In this document: positions 40,320-49,602 of the stretch, piece by piece
Layout of the letters: each line of letters opens with the position of its first letter
How positions within the stretch are numbered: position 1 is the stretch's first letter
Source of the DNA: Thalassomonas actiniarum
GTDB lineage: Bacteria > Pseudomonadota > Gammaproteobacteria > Enterobacterales > Alteromonadaceae
Assembly: GCF_000948975.2 (NCBI RefSeq)
Contig: NZ_CP059735.1
Coordinates: forward strand, 62,001-126,000
Direction: 5' to 3'
DNA length: 64,000 bases
Notes under the pieces: model-generated
Database searches by the model: none
What the model was told of the DNA's origin: nothing
Seen by the model: the letters and a program-made list of their open reading frames with translations, nothing else
Translations under genes and position numbers: made by a program

Positions 40320-41192
40320 TTAATGTTTGTTTTTGGAAAAATCCACGCGGATAACATTGTTTTTGTTTTCAGCAGCCGGTTTGCCGTTAATCCGGCTCAT
40401 CAAAATGGCCTCAACTTCGCTATTGATATGCTCGGTTTCAATGGGGTCTGCAACCACATCAAACATGCTGTTATGCATGGCCTGGTAACGGGCCTTTTCC
40501 TTTTCCTGCAATTCCTTGATGAGTGCATCCGCCTGCGTTTGACTGACTTCGCTATATTGGCACAGCCATTGATGTAAAAAGGTCTGCAATGGCACAAAAT
40601 AGCCTTTTTTTCCTTTTTGGTTTCTGATGGTATTGTTGATATAACAGTCGAAAGCAATCAAGTCTATGCCTGCGGGCAGTGCGCCCATCTCATCTGCTGT
40701 CATTTCAATATGCCAGCCGACATCATTGATATGGCTTTGAACGCTGCGGTCTCCCCGCAGGTAAAAGGCGTTGCCGCTATGAGCATGGGAGTATCGTTCA
40801 AGGCTGGCATCGATAATATAGGGGTCTGTGCTCACCTGCGGTATCAGCTCCCGGATATGAAAATGTAAATGCTGTTCAAACATTTGTAAAAAGGCGATTT
40901 GATTGCCTTTTTTTAAGCCGGTAAAAGTCATGGCAAAGCGGCTGTGATAATCCATTAATATCAGCACATTTTTGCGTTTAACCTTGATGGCGTGTACCAA
41001 CCAGTGCCATTGATTATTAGCCGGTTTTACCGCTTTAAGGGGGTTCACAGCAGTTGCCGCTTGCCGGCTTTTTGCCTGCAGTGCTGCGGCGATGGTCTTC
41101 TCCGGGGGCGGCGCCAGGGGAGATATTTTTGCGCCTTGGCGCATGGTGGTAAAAAATTCTGCTGCTGCCTTGGTGCAATTAAACACTAGCAT
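40320..41192 (-). CDS. DUF6933-like cytoplasmic protein
   Basis: 290 aa. It starts MLVFNCTKAAAEFF, which I associate with DUF6933 proteins, and continues with WHWLVHAIKVKRKNVLILMD and a FAMTFTGLKKGNQI segment. The C-terminal part is charged. No enzymatic motif is visible and no function is known to me. It is monocistronic, with about 280 bp on the left and 400 bp on the right. Confidence 0.6.
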   Translation of the reverse strand: MLVFNCTKAAAEFFTTMRQGAKISPLAPPPEKTIAAALQAKSRQAATAVNPLKAVKPANNQWHWLVHAIKVKRKNVLILMDYHSRFAMTFTGLKKGNQIAFLQMFEQHLHFHIRELIPQVSTDPYIIDASLERYSHAHSGNAFYLRGDRSVQSHINDVGWHIEMTADEMGALPAGIDLIAFDCYINNTIRNQKGKKGYFVPLQTFLHQWLCQYSEVSQTQADALIKELQEKEKARYQAMHNSMFDVVADPIETEHINSEVEAILMSRINGKPAAENKNNVIRVDFSKNKH

Positions 41193-41596
41193 ATTGGATT
41201 ATCCTTGTTAAACACGTCTGCTCAGTATGGCAATAAAACCGGGTTATTGTTGATGGCGGCAAGCTTTATTGCGGCCGATGTTGTCGCTGCCGGTTAGTGT
41301 TATGTTTTATTATTTTGATAACAGGTAGCAGACAAAAGCAGGCAAGGTATTAAGAATGCAATTATTCCGTGACATGTTTGCTAGTCACTATAAAGTGTAT
41401 TGGCTGAATTTCTGTCAGTAAAGGGATATTTCAGCCATTAAAACAGCTTTACACGGCAGGGCTTAGGCTGATTTGTTTGCGGTGTTTGGCCGGATTGCCG
41501 GTGATTAAGCCTGATGAGGTTAATTTATCCCTTGTTTATCCTTCGAAATCTCAGGTTCTGGCCGGCTCGGGCAGACGCGAAGATCACCGAGTACGG
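41193..41596. other. 404-bp gap, no feature seen
   Basis: Contains no ORF with coding character and no clear terminator. It separates the DUF6933-like gene from the end of the CHAT gene, both on the minus strand. Confidence 0.4.
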
Positions 41597-44500
41597 CTAT
41601 AAAGTTTTAGGGCTGAAGCTTATTGACTGCTCAGGGCTTACGGTATTGAGGACATAAGCTGCCCAGTAAAAAGGGTGATTGTAAGTCGGGATGGTTCTCA
41701 TATCATTTTGTGCGGCGCGCAGGGCTTGATCAACCTCACCAAGCTGTTTCAATCGATGATAGAATAACTGCATGAATTTTGCGGAGGCCTTGTCGGCCAC
41801 CGGCCATAATGTCGAGATCACATGTTTTGCTCCCTGCGAGATAAACCCCCGCGACAGGCCCAGCATGCCTTCACCGTCCATGCTTTTTCCCATACCGGTA
41901 TCGCAGCCGCTGATGACCACTAACTCATTATTAAAGCGGAAACTAAAGAGTTCGGTCAGGGTAATAAACCCCGGCTCATACTCCCCCTGTTTGTCATTTG
42001 CCGATAAGGCGAAACCTATGTTATCCGGGTTAAGCGAATGAAAATAGCCGTGTGAAGCTATATGCAAAATCCGGGCATGGCGTACTTCTGGACTCCTCAA
42101 GTTCGTGCGGTTGGCCGCTGCGCCTGTATAAATCTGATAGTGCTCTTTCGCGAAGATTTTTTCCAGGTTGCCGGCTTCACGGGCGGTCCAGGGTAAGTGA
42201 GGTAAATTACGTGACCAGCTTTGCAAGGGGGCTTTGTTTGCCGGATATTCGTATTGATTCTTCACTAGCGGCGAGAGTTGCGGATCGGCAAACATGGCAA
42301 GATCTAAAGCATAGCTGTCGCCATTGCCATTATTCTTACTCATAAAATAACTGGAGATAGAGGGCACTACCTGTAAATTAAACTTTGAGCTTAAGGGTTT
42401 ATAAGCCGGTAAAGCACTGATAACAGGCAGGGCAGAAAAAGGAAGAGCATGCAGATTACGATGCAGCACCAGGATAAGATCTTGAGTGTCATCCGGAATA
42501 GATAGTGGCGCCAGTAATAATTCCGATAATGAATGCAGTGTTTGATAGGGGGATGAATTGAGATCTGCCAGCTGACTTCTTGCTTGCTGAATTAATTTAT
42601 TTAAATTCTCGGGGGCGCCGAGGTGGTGTAAGGCAATATTTGATTTGGTCATGGTGAGCGCATATACGGCCTTTTTTAAGGTGAGATAATAAAGTACCGT
42701 TTGTTGCTTTCTCAGCTTTTCCTGTATTTGTTTATATTTGAGTACCGGCGGGATAGGGGCATTCTTTTTATCGTTTAACCGGGCAAAGTTTAATAATTCA
42801 TGTTCATGATAAAAGCTAAGGGGCAAAGGGGTATAACTGCTATTCGAGCTGTGATTGGCATGGCTGTCGGCGAGCTCACTCAGTGTGATTAAATGATCTG
42901 TCGCTTTATTTTTTTGCCCCTGCTCATCAGAAAGAGCAAATTCTTGTCTTAAGGTTATCGCACGGGATCTCTCTAACACATTAAGCACTTGATATAGCTG
43001 TACGCTATCGTTGTTTTTTAGGTATTGATTAAGAAAAATTTCGGCGACATTCAGAAATATGCCATGGGTGATTTTGCTCCAGGCCGGCCCCAGACGCTCC
43101 GCCTCCAGATGTTGATGAAGTTGCTCTACTTCTTTCAGGGCTTTTTGTCCGTATGCTAACGCCTCTGTGGGATTACCGAGGGCTTTGTATATCTGCATGG
43201 TTTCATTGAGTATTTTTATATGCAGGCTTGGATTTCGTGAAGACAGAGAATACTTTAGTGCCGTTTTAATATTCGCCAGTGCCTTATCGAGTTTACCCTC
43301 CCGATAATTAAGTTTGGCATATTGGTTGAGTACCAGAGAGTATAAGCCGCTGTCCTGGCCAATATCCGGCGCTAACTTCTCTATGATTGACTCTGTGGTT
43401 TTTCTGGCATCCCTGATTCTGCCTAAATGGATATAGTCTTCAGCAAGTTCATATTGTGCTGTTAGCAATAGTTCCCGGTTATTTTCCTCGATAGCACTAC
43501 GGATACATAGATTGTGATTAATTAAAGCCGTTTGTGGCCTGCCCATCAGCCGCTGGCTATTTCCTAAACTACATTGCAATTGCGATAAACGAAATCGTGA
43601 TGACTGGCCTTGTCCTGCAATCTCTAACGCCTTCTTTAGAAAACTTTCAGATTTCTGGTAGTCCCCCAAGTGTTGATAAATCCTGCCCAGATTGGTGTAT
43701 ATGACCTGCAGCCTGAAGGGAGTGCCTTTGCGGGCGATTAAATCCAAAGCTTGCCAGTAATGCTCCCGGGCTTTTCGTAAACTGCCGATGCGTTGGTATA
43801 GAGTGCCCATATTGTTTTCAATATAAATTAACTCCAACCAGTCACCGGCATTTTTTGCATAATTACGGGCCAGTTTATGCTCGTTAATGGAGGTGTTGAT
43901 GTATTGCGCCCTTACTCGTCCGGAGGTGAGTTTGCTTGCCAGCAGGTAAACGTAACCCAAATTGTTATAAATGGCGCCTAAAAGTTGTGCATCATTGCCT
44001 GCCAATATCTGGGCTTCGTTTAGCAGGGTTTCGCCGTTCTTGATTTGTCCGTCCATCAAATAAGCTTCGGCGAGCCAGTTCTTCAGGTCGGCGATATCTT
44101 TTGCTGAGGCGGATTGTTCCTGAACCAGAAGCGATTCTGCTATGGTGACGGCATCGCTGAGGGGGGTTATGGCTGCTTTTTGTTTATTTTGCCTGATCAG
44201 GACTTTACCTTTTCCCCAGAGAGCGGAGTAGCCCAGGAAACTTTTTGCCGGCACTTTGGCCGATAGTGCTTTTGCTAAGGCCAGGGCGCTGTTGTATTGG
44301 TAATTGACGATTTTGGCATTGAGGCTATAAAGGCGCGCATGGTTGGATAAGTCAAACTTTGTGATGTCGAGCTTGGCCACCTGATCAAAGTAGGCGGATG
44401 CCAGTAATCTGGAGAGTTCGGTGTCTTCCGACCAGGCGCGGGCGGCTTTATCCATAAGCTCTATGGCATGGATGAGGTCGCTGTTTGCGTTTTTGACCTG

Positions 44501-44845
44501 GCTGATGTGATAGCTGCCTGTTGCGGCATCTTGATACCGGCTAAAAAAACATAGCTTAACGCCGGTCTTTTTTTTACCTGGCTTGATATAAATAAATTCA
44601 TAACCATTGCGCCCGGAAGGTGTGTTGCTGCGGATTTCCCGGTTATTGAGCTTGCGGATAACGTGAATATCAAGATCATCTTGTTTAATGAGCAGCAGCA
44701 AAGGGGCATTTGCCGGTAGCTGGCTTTGATACTCTCCGAGTGGCTTTTGTCCCTGGCTATTGCTGGAACAGGCAAAACCTGCTCCAGGATAGGCTATGAC
44801 TACCCCTAATAACCAATAAAGCATGCCGGGATAATAGCTAGCCAT
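41597..44845 (-). CDS. TPR-CHAT protein (caspase-like protease, probably exported)
   Basis: 1082 aa. A hydrophobic N-terminus (about residues 5-25, AGFACSS) looks like a signal peptide. A long tetratricopeptide array follows (about 150-620; for example YNNLGYVYLLASKL, YTNLGRIYQHLGDYQKSESF). The C-terminal CHAT domain (about 740-1075) has catalytic His932 in HIASHG and Cys981 in ISGCDTG, followed by GLSRGFISQGAKHVISTLWPV. CHAT domains are caspase relatives that cut specific partners. It is the last gene of the sigma / anti-sigma / peroxidase / small protein set, 31 bp after the preceding gene. The target is unknown; the neighbouring 153-aa protein is a candidate partner. Confidence 0.9.
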   Translation of the reverse strand: MASYYPGMLYWLLGVVIAYPGAGFACSSNSQGQKPLGEYQSQLPANAPLLLLIKQDDLDIHVIRKLNNREIRSNTPSGRNGYEFIYIKPGKKKTGVKLCFFSRYQDAATGSYHISQVKNANSDLIHAIELMDKAARAWSEDTELSRLLASAYFDQVAKLDITKFDLSNHARLYSLNAKIVNYQYNSALALAKALSAKVPAKSFLGYSALWGKGKVLIRQNKQKAAITPLSDAVTIAESLLVQEQSASAKDIADLKNWLAEAYLMDGQIKNGETLLNEAQILAGNDAQLLGAIYNNLGYVYLLASKLTSGRVRAQYINTSINEHKLARNYAKNAGDWLELIYIENNMGTLYQRIGSLRKAREHYWQALDLIARKGTPFRLQVIYTNLGRIYQHLGDYQKSESFLKKALEIAGQGQSSRFRLSQLQCSLGNSQRLMGRPQTALINHNLCIRSAIEENNRELLLTAQYELAEDYIHLGRIRDARKTTESIIEKLAPDIGQDSGLYSLVLNQYAKLNYREGKLDKALANIKTALKYSLSSRNPSLHIKILNETMQIYKALGNPTEALAYGQKALKEVEQLHQHLEAERLGPAWSKITHGIFLNVAEIFLNQYLKNNDSVQLYQVLNVLERSRAITLRQEFALSDEQGQKNKATDHLITLSELADSHANHSSNSSYTPLPLSFYHEHELLNFARLNDKKNAPIPPVLKYKQIQEKLRKQQTVLYYLTLKKAVYALTMTKSNIALHHLGAPENLNKLIQQARSQLADLNSSPYQTLHSLSELLLAPLSIPDDTQDLILVLHRNLHALPFSALPVISALPAYKPLSSKFNLQVVPSISSYFMSKNNGNGDSYALDLAMFADPQLSPLVKNQYEYPANKAPLQSWSRNLPHLPWTAREAGNLEKIFAKEHYQIYTGAAANRTNLRSPEVRHARILHIASHGYFHSLNPDNIGFALSANDKQGEYEPGFITLTELFSFRFNNELVVISGCDTGMGKSMDGEGMLGLSRGFISQGAKHVISTLWPVADKASAKFMQLFYHRLKQLGEVDQALRAAQNDMRTIPTYNHPFYWAAYVLNTVSPEQSISFSPKTL

Positions 44846-44876
44846 AATCAGTTGTCAGCAACCTTCTCCTTTATTG

Positions 44877-45338
44877 TTATTTTTCACAAACCCAGGAGCC
44901 GTGAACACCGTCGGAAAAGGTTAAATGATGGGTCATTTTTTTGCCGTCTTTGCTCAGGGTTAATCTTTCGCTCAGTGCCAGGCCGGGTACGCCGATTTGA
45001 ATGATCATGGGACTTGAGATCAGCTCATCCCCCAGCACTCTGAAGAAGGCGCTTTCCATGGCGGTTCGGGATTCAAAAGGTTCACCCTCTAACACTTTGA
45101 CTGTGGCATAGATATCATCACTTTTTTTGACCAGGGAAAATTTTAACTTTCCCCCTTTGCTGGGATAGTACCTGTCTTTGCTGCGATCTTCTGTTTTGGT
45201 GTTTTCGCCATTGGTGATCCATACCGTATCGGTAAAGCGCTCGATCACTTCTTGTGGGGTGGCAACAGGCGGAGGGAAATCCGGTAGGGGAGAGCCTTTG
45301 ATTTCCCGTTTGCTCATTACTTGTTTTGCTTGATTCAT
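44877..45338 (-). CDS. Small protein of unknown family between peroxidase and CHAT genes
   Basis: 153 aa, no signal peptide or membrane helix. It begins MNQAKQVMSKREIKGSPLPD, Pro-rich (FPPPVATPQE), then a beta-rich body (GGKLKFSLVKKSDDIYATV, ALSERLTLSKDGKKMTHHLT) ending HGSWVCEK. I do not recognise it. Its close spacing with the CHAT gene (31 bp) and the peroxidase gene (55 bp) implies one transcript. Confidence 0.7.
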   Translation of the reverse strand: MNQAKQVMSKREIKGSPLPDFPPPVATPQEVIERFTDTVWITNGENTKTEDRSKDRYYPSKGGKLKFSLVKKSDDIYATVKVLEGEPFESRTAMESAFFRVLGDELISSPMIIQIGVPGLALSERLTLSKDGKKMTHHLTFSDGVHGSWVCEK

Positions 45339-45393
45339 CAGTTTATTCCTCTATTACATAAGTAAAGTTCGGTATTGGTAACTGCTGTCGGTG

Positions 45394-46875
45394 TTAGGGG
45401 GTTGCCAGTTCAGGGTCGATGGCTGACAGTAAATCAATAAATTTAAAGTGTGTTTCTCCTGCATTGTTGCCTGTTTTTGTGGGGATATAGTCTGTCTTCC
45501 TGGCAGGTTTATCAAAAATTGACGGTTGGCTTAGTAAGATCAGCGAATAGATGACTTCGGCAACAATCAAGCTGCCCAGTGTGCCTAACTTATGCCCGCT
45601 GCTGCGCTCTTTGGTTTGGCTTTGTGCCTCCGCCAGAATGTAATACCAGAGGGGAGTTTTTTCATCAAAGCCATATTTCTTGCCGACATGATCCAAAATT
45701 CTTTTCTTTTTGGTTTTTCCGTCAATCACTATCTCTACTTTGGGGTTTAATTCATTTTTAGTGAGTAATTTCAATTTGAGGGCTTTCGTCAGCTTGGGGT
45801 GCTCTTTTTTTATAAAAGCCATTAGCGTCTGGGTATCGGGCAAAGACAACTCATTGCCGCGCAACAAGTTCAACAGGGGGATTTTCATTCTGCCCTTTCG
45901 AAAAGGCGGAATAAAAGAAAGGGAGAGGTTAATTTTTTCGGCAAGGTTAAAACCCACAGGTTTAGGGTCTTCCCTGGGAAGCTGGCTAAAGTAGAGCTTC
46001 CAGTCGATAACATAATCAGCCGGCAGACCCGCATGTCCGTTCATGCCGCCTTTGCCGGTCATAATAAACAAGGTTTTCAGGTCGACATTGCCGATAGTCT
46101 CGTTAACCGTATAGTCGCCCCTGACCATGGAATGGCCGAACCGGAAAGCCGCGGCTGAGAATTCCAGCGGCATACGGGCTTCTTCGGCGTAAGTGGTGTT
46201 CCACAGGTTCCTTTTTTTATCTCTGACAATGTATTTCCAGACCCTTTCATCGATCATTTCATATAAAAAATCATATAACACCACCTGCTGGTAATGCAGG
46301 ATGCACAGTTTCCGGGCTTGTTCATATAGTGCTTTGGCGTCCGGTCTTTGCTTTCTTTTGGCCACTATTTTATCAACGAAGAAATTGTGCAGCTTTAAGA
46401 ATTGTACGTGCAGCTGGGCAATGATCAGGTTTTCATCATTACGGTTATCCTTGGTTTGGGCGAGCAAACCCTCTCCTCTGGGCAGGTCGTTTTCTGCCCT
46501 TAGCCTGCCGTCGGCATCATAGGTGGGCCCAAGGCGCATTTTGCCGGTTTGCTTATCGACGGCAACGTCAGGATCGTCAAAGCCTTCGCCGTAAACGCTG
46601 TCCAATTCCAGCGACGGTGTTCTCAATTGCTGCAATTCATTGATAGGGACTTCACCCGGTTCAAAATGATCGCTGTCGCCCCGCTTCATCCGGGTGGCAT
46701 CGTGGGTGATAAACTGGCCCAAATAAACATAACCGGCATCAACCGGGCTGGGACCGTCTATCCTGACTTGTGTGATCACCTCACCCAGTTTGGTTAACGC
46801 CTCTTCCTTAAACCGGGTCGGCGGCAGGTTAAACAATGAGAAGAAGCTGCCTTTAGTCTGTGACATTTGATTCAT
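45394..46875 (-). CDS. Animal-type heme peroxidase (An_peroxidase family)
   Basis: 493 aa, no obvious signal peptide. The distal haem motif is YLGQFITHDAT, with distal His near residue 54. RNDENLIIAQLHVQFLKLHN is the calcium/catalytic Arg segment, and EFSAAAFRFGHSMVRGDY carries the proximal His. Bacterial members of this family (cyclooxygenase/peroxinectin relatives) oxidise halides, lipids or phenols, so the substrate is uncertain. The gene lies between the anti-sigma-like gene (17 bp) and the small protein, suggesting shared control by the sigma factor at 47648. Confidence 0.88.
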   Translation of the reverse strand: MNQMSQTKGSFFSLFNLPPTRFKEEALTKLGEVITQVRIDGPSPVDAGYVYLGQFITHDATRMKRGDSDHFEPGEVPINELQQLRTPSLELDSVYGEGFDDPDVAVDKQTGKMRLGPTYDADGRLRAENDLPRGEGLLAQTKDNRNDENLIIAQLHVQFLKLHNFFVDKIVAKRKQRPDAKALYEQARKLCILHYQQVVLYDFLYEMIDERVWKYIVRDKKRNLWNTTYAEEARMPLEFSAAAFRFGHSMVRGDYTVNETIGNVDLKTLFIMTGKGGMNGHAGLPADYVIDWKLYFSQLPREDPKPVGFNLAEKINLSLSFIPPFRKGRMKIPLLNLLRGNELSLPDTQTLMAFIKKEHPKLTKALKLKLLTKNELNPKVEIVIDGKTKKKRILDHVGKKYGFDEKTPLWYYILAEAQSQTKERSSGHKLGTLGSLIVAEVIYSLILLSQPSIFDKPARKTDYIPTKTGNNAGETHFKFIDLLSAIDPELATP

Positions 46876-46892
46876 GTGTTGTCCTCCTGTGC

Positions 46893-47561
46893 TTATGTGG
46901 ACTCTTGGTGGGTTAAGGTGATGCTTAAGTGTTTCGGTGTCAGCTTGTCATGGCAGGGGATTGCTTCTATCAGATACAAGCCCGGTTGCAGCGGCTGACC
47001 TTCGAGGGTGATAAAGAAATATCCGGATTGATCCGCCAGGCGGCATTTGGTGCTGAACTGCCCCCGGGGGATCTGCTTGTGGCTGACTTGTATTTTATAT
47101 TTTACCGTCGGATAGTCCGGCTCTGCCGGGATGCCGATACTGATGCTGTTTGTGCCCGCTGACAAAGGTATGGTGCGGGAAACTTGTTGTTCGTTGGCAC
47201 TGCCGCGAAAAGTGTCAAGAAAAACCACCTGGGACTGTTTGGCCACCAGGCCATCGGGGGGGGCTGGTATGCCGCCTTTGTACAAGGTAAACAAATAAAC
47301 CGCCAATAAACAGCTAACTCCGGTGGCAAAACTTGCCCGCAGCGGTGTCATTAAGAAATCAAGCAGGGAAGTTTTGCTTTCATGCTTACTGTAATCTACT
47401 TCGGGTAAAACTTTCATAAGCTGGTTATCTATCTCAAGTTGTTCAATTAACTCTGGTTTATCTATCAGGTATTCTTCAAATTCCATGCTTTCTTCCGGGG
47501 TGAGTCCACCGCGTAAGTACCTGGCAATGACATTTTTGTCTTTAATATATTTTGAGTCCAT
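46893..47561 (-). CDS. Membrane anti-sigma-factor-like protein
   Basis: 222 aa. The N-terminal cytoplasmic part (1-65) resembles anti-sigma domains (ARYLRGGLTPEESMEFEEYL, then PELIEQLE) although the zinc ligands of ZAS domains are absent. One transmembrane helix lies at about 74-93 (FATGVSCLLAVYLFTLYKGG). The extracytoplasmic part is beta-rich, with Cys in STKCRLAD and AIPCHDK. It follows the sigma gene by 86 bp, the usual order for an ECF sigma and its regulator. Confidence 0.72.
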   Translation of the reverse strand: MDSKYIKDKNVIARYLRGGLTPEESMEFEEYLIDKPELIEQLEIDNQLMKVLPEVDYSKHESKTSLLDFLMTPLRASFATGVSCLLAVYLFTLYKGGIPAPPDGLVAKQSQVVFLDTFRGSANEQQVSRTIPLSAGTNSISIGIPAEPDYPTVKYKIQVSHKQIPRGQFSTKCRLADQSGYFFITLEGQPLQPGLYLIEAIPCHDKLTPKHLSITLTHQEST

Positions 47562-47647
47562 AATGCTTCACTTCTTATTAACGGTAGACCCGAGCACCTC
47601 AGTGATTAAGCTTAAACCGGTTTATTCTGCTGATTTACTAAGTGTCG

Positions 47648-48367
47648 CTAGGTTTGAACTTCTCTCACTAACATTAAATAAATTGCTATCTTAGTGTTGT
47701 CCGGGGGTAAGGGGTCTGTATTCACCTGGGCCAAAGTGATGCCGATAAAAATTAACACTTCCAGTGGATCGGGCAGGCAGCTGTCTGAACCCAGCTTTAT
47801 TTGTACCAGCTGTTTCAACCGGTTTCTGGCGCGATACAATACCTTGTCAAAATGCTCGGCAGATAAATCCATGGCTGCACAGATTTCCTGTTTGCTTTTG
47901 CCGTAGACGAAATAATCCCTTAATAGCTGTTTATCTCTTGGTACTGTCATTTCATTGACAAGCTGCTGTACCTTGTTAAATATTTCTTGAGAGCTAAGTT
48001 CTCTGAATAAATCGGGAATTTTATCGTCGCTGTATATTTGAATGTCTTCACTGGCAGTGGTGGCGCGGCGTTTTTCTTTGCGGAAATGGGCAATCAGTAA
48101 ATGAACGCCAACCTGGCGGATATAGCTGCTAAGAGCTGCCGGGCTTTCGATTAGATTTTTCCGGGCTTTATTGATGATGATAACGAAGCTGTCTTGGAGT
48201 AAATCATTGGTGAGTTCGGGATCCTGGCATTTGCTCAGTAATATAAAGCGCAGTCCGCGCCAATAGTGCCGGACCAGGGCTCTTTCTGCTAAACGATCGC
48301 CTTCTTTGATTCTTTTCAGGATAGTCTCAGCAGAGAATTCAACGGATTCATTTTCTTTTCTCGCCAT
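47648..48367 (-). CDS. ECF-like RNA polymerase sigma factor
   Basis: 239 aa. Region 2 includes DPELTNDLLQDSFVIIINKARKN and a conserved LIAHFRKEKRR. Region 4 includes DYFVYGKSKQEICAAMDLSA and HFDKVLYRARNRLKQL as helix-turn-helix. The C-terminal extension of about 55 residues (PLEVLIFIGITLAQ) is longer than in a minimal ECF factor and may fold back or contact the membrane. It is first in the minus-strand set with anti-sigma, peroxidase and CHAT genes, which it probably controls. Confidence 0.85.
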   Translation of the reverse strand: MARKENESVEFSAETILKRIKEGDRLAERALVRHYWRGLRFILLSKCQDPELTNDLLQDSFVIIINKARKNLIESPAALSSYIRQVGVHLLIAHFRKEKRRATTASEDIQIYSDDKIPDLFRELSSQEIFNKVQQLVNEMTVPRDKQLLRDYFVYGKSKQEICAAMDLSAEHFDKVLYRARNRLKQLVQIKLGSDSCLPDPLEVLIFIGITLAQVNTDPLPPDNTKIAIYLMLVREVQT

Positions 48368-48504
48368 ATAAACCTTATTGCGAGCATATACTTGTGAAAT
48401 AGTAGCTACATTATAGACGAAGCTTTACCGGCCCGAGGAAGAATAGCCACCGAGAAGAGAAAGTACCCTGGTTGCTAAAGTTTACCTGGTTCGAAAGAAA
48501 GCCT

Positions 48505-48550
48505 ATTAAAAGCAACGTACGTCAAAAGTAACGTACGTCACTTTTGACGT
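48505..48550 (-). terminator. Inverted-repeat terminator after the DUF350 gene
   Basis: Perfect 11-bp arms ACGTCAAAAGT/ACTTTTGACGT (48519-48529 and 48540-48550) with loop AACGTACGTC. On the minus strand it is followed by ACGTTGCTTTTAAT. CGTACG words repeat around it. Regulation of the downstream sigma gene is an alternative role. Confidence 0.55.
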
Positions 48551-48585
48551 ATGAGAGATTTGAAGAAGGATTATGTTGCCTTTAG

Positions 48586-49425
48586 CTATAAGGCAAAAAA
48601 GATCACCAGGGCAACACTGATCGCCACGGCACCTTCAAGCAAGGCAACGGCGACGTTGTGCTCTTTTTTAATGGCGTAGTCGATATTCACCGAGGGGATA
48701 AGCAGCTTATCTACCAGCATCCTGACCACAGGCAAGATGATAAAGGCGGTCAGGGCGTCAAGGGCAAATGAGGAAATGCCCGATTGCCAGGAAACAAATT
48801 CTCCGCCCAGGGCATGTAACAGTATGATACCGAGGGCGATCACCGTGGCAGAGAAGCTGGTGCCGGCAGCGATATTGCCGCTTTCCAGTTCCTGTATCAG
48901 GCAGAAATTAGTAAACAAGTCATAAATTTTCGTAAACAGCACCAGGGAGACCTGGCCCAGGGCGTAAAAGACCAGGACGGAGAATATATCGCCACCTCGC
49001 ATCAGCACGCCGCCGATAATAAGACCCGAGGTGATATAACAGCTTGCCTGGGCCATGCCGACGGATAAACTCTGCTTGGTGATGATTTGCCTGTGGCTAC
49101 AGCACGAATGCAATAAAACCTTGTCATTAACCTGGCGCGATACCAGTAGCAGCAACATACCCAAAGCCGTATGTTGGCAAACCGCCATCAAATTCGGCTG
49201 CAATTGCTGGCTGAGGCCGGTGATCACCGCGCTGTAAATGATAGTATTCGCGGTAATAAAGCCCATAATCGAAATACCCAGGGCCAGGTTTTTTTTATCA
49301 ATAATTTCGCTGAAAGTATTGTAGGGGCTGGATAAGCTGTAAAGCCACCTGGAAGCAAATATTACAATCAAAAATACACCGATAAAGGCTAAATTAGACA
49401 AGTAGGTTAAGATTGAAATACCCAT
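48586..49425 (-). CDS. DUF350 (YjfL-type) inner-membrane protein
   Basis: 279 aa from ATG 49425. A longer frame reaches 49626, but its first 67 residues are Lys/Ser-rich, without family resemblance, and overlap the divergent gene. Seven or eight hydrophobic helices fall into two halves, each with the DUF350 pattern (NLALGISIMGFITANTIIYS and GNIAAGTSFSATVIALGIIL). Members are inner-membrane proteins of unknown function, often linked to stress or toxic-compound loci. Here it appears monocistronic. Confidence 0.82.
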   Translation of the reverse strand: MGISILTYLSNLAFIGVFLIVIFASRWLYSLSSPYNTFSEIIDKKNLALGISIMGFITANTIIYSAVITGLSQQLQPNLMAVCQHTALGMLLLLVSRQVNDKVLLHSCCSHRQIITKQSLSVGMAQASCYITSGLIIGGVLMRGGDIFSVLVFYALGQVSLVLFTKIYDLFTNFCLIQELESGNIAAGTSFSATVIALGIILLHALGGEFVSWQSGISSFALDALTAFIILPVVRMLVDKLLIPSVNIDYAIKKEHNVAVALLEGAVAISVALVIFFAL

Positions 49426-49602
49426 ATTTATTGTTCTGATTTTTAAAGGGGGCAGGAGTCTAGCACAAGGATAAATGAAGCTCCAGAGCAAGCCGGCGCT
49501 CGCATTAATCTGCTGCAGCTTCAGGAGAGGGCCAGATTTAAAGTCAAAAAGGAAAGGCAGACTTTTACCTTTGGATTTATTATACTGACCACTGGATTTT
49601 AA

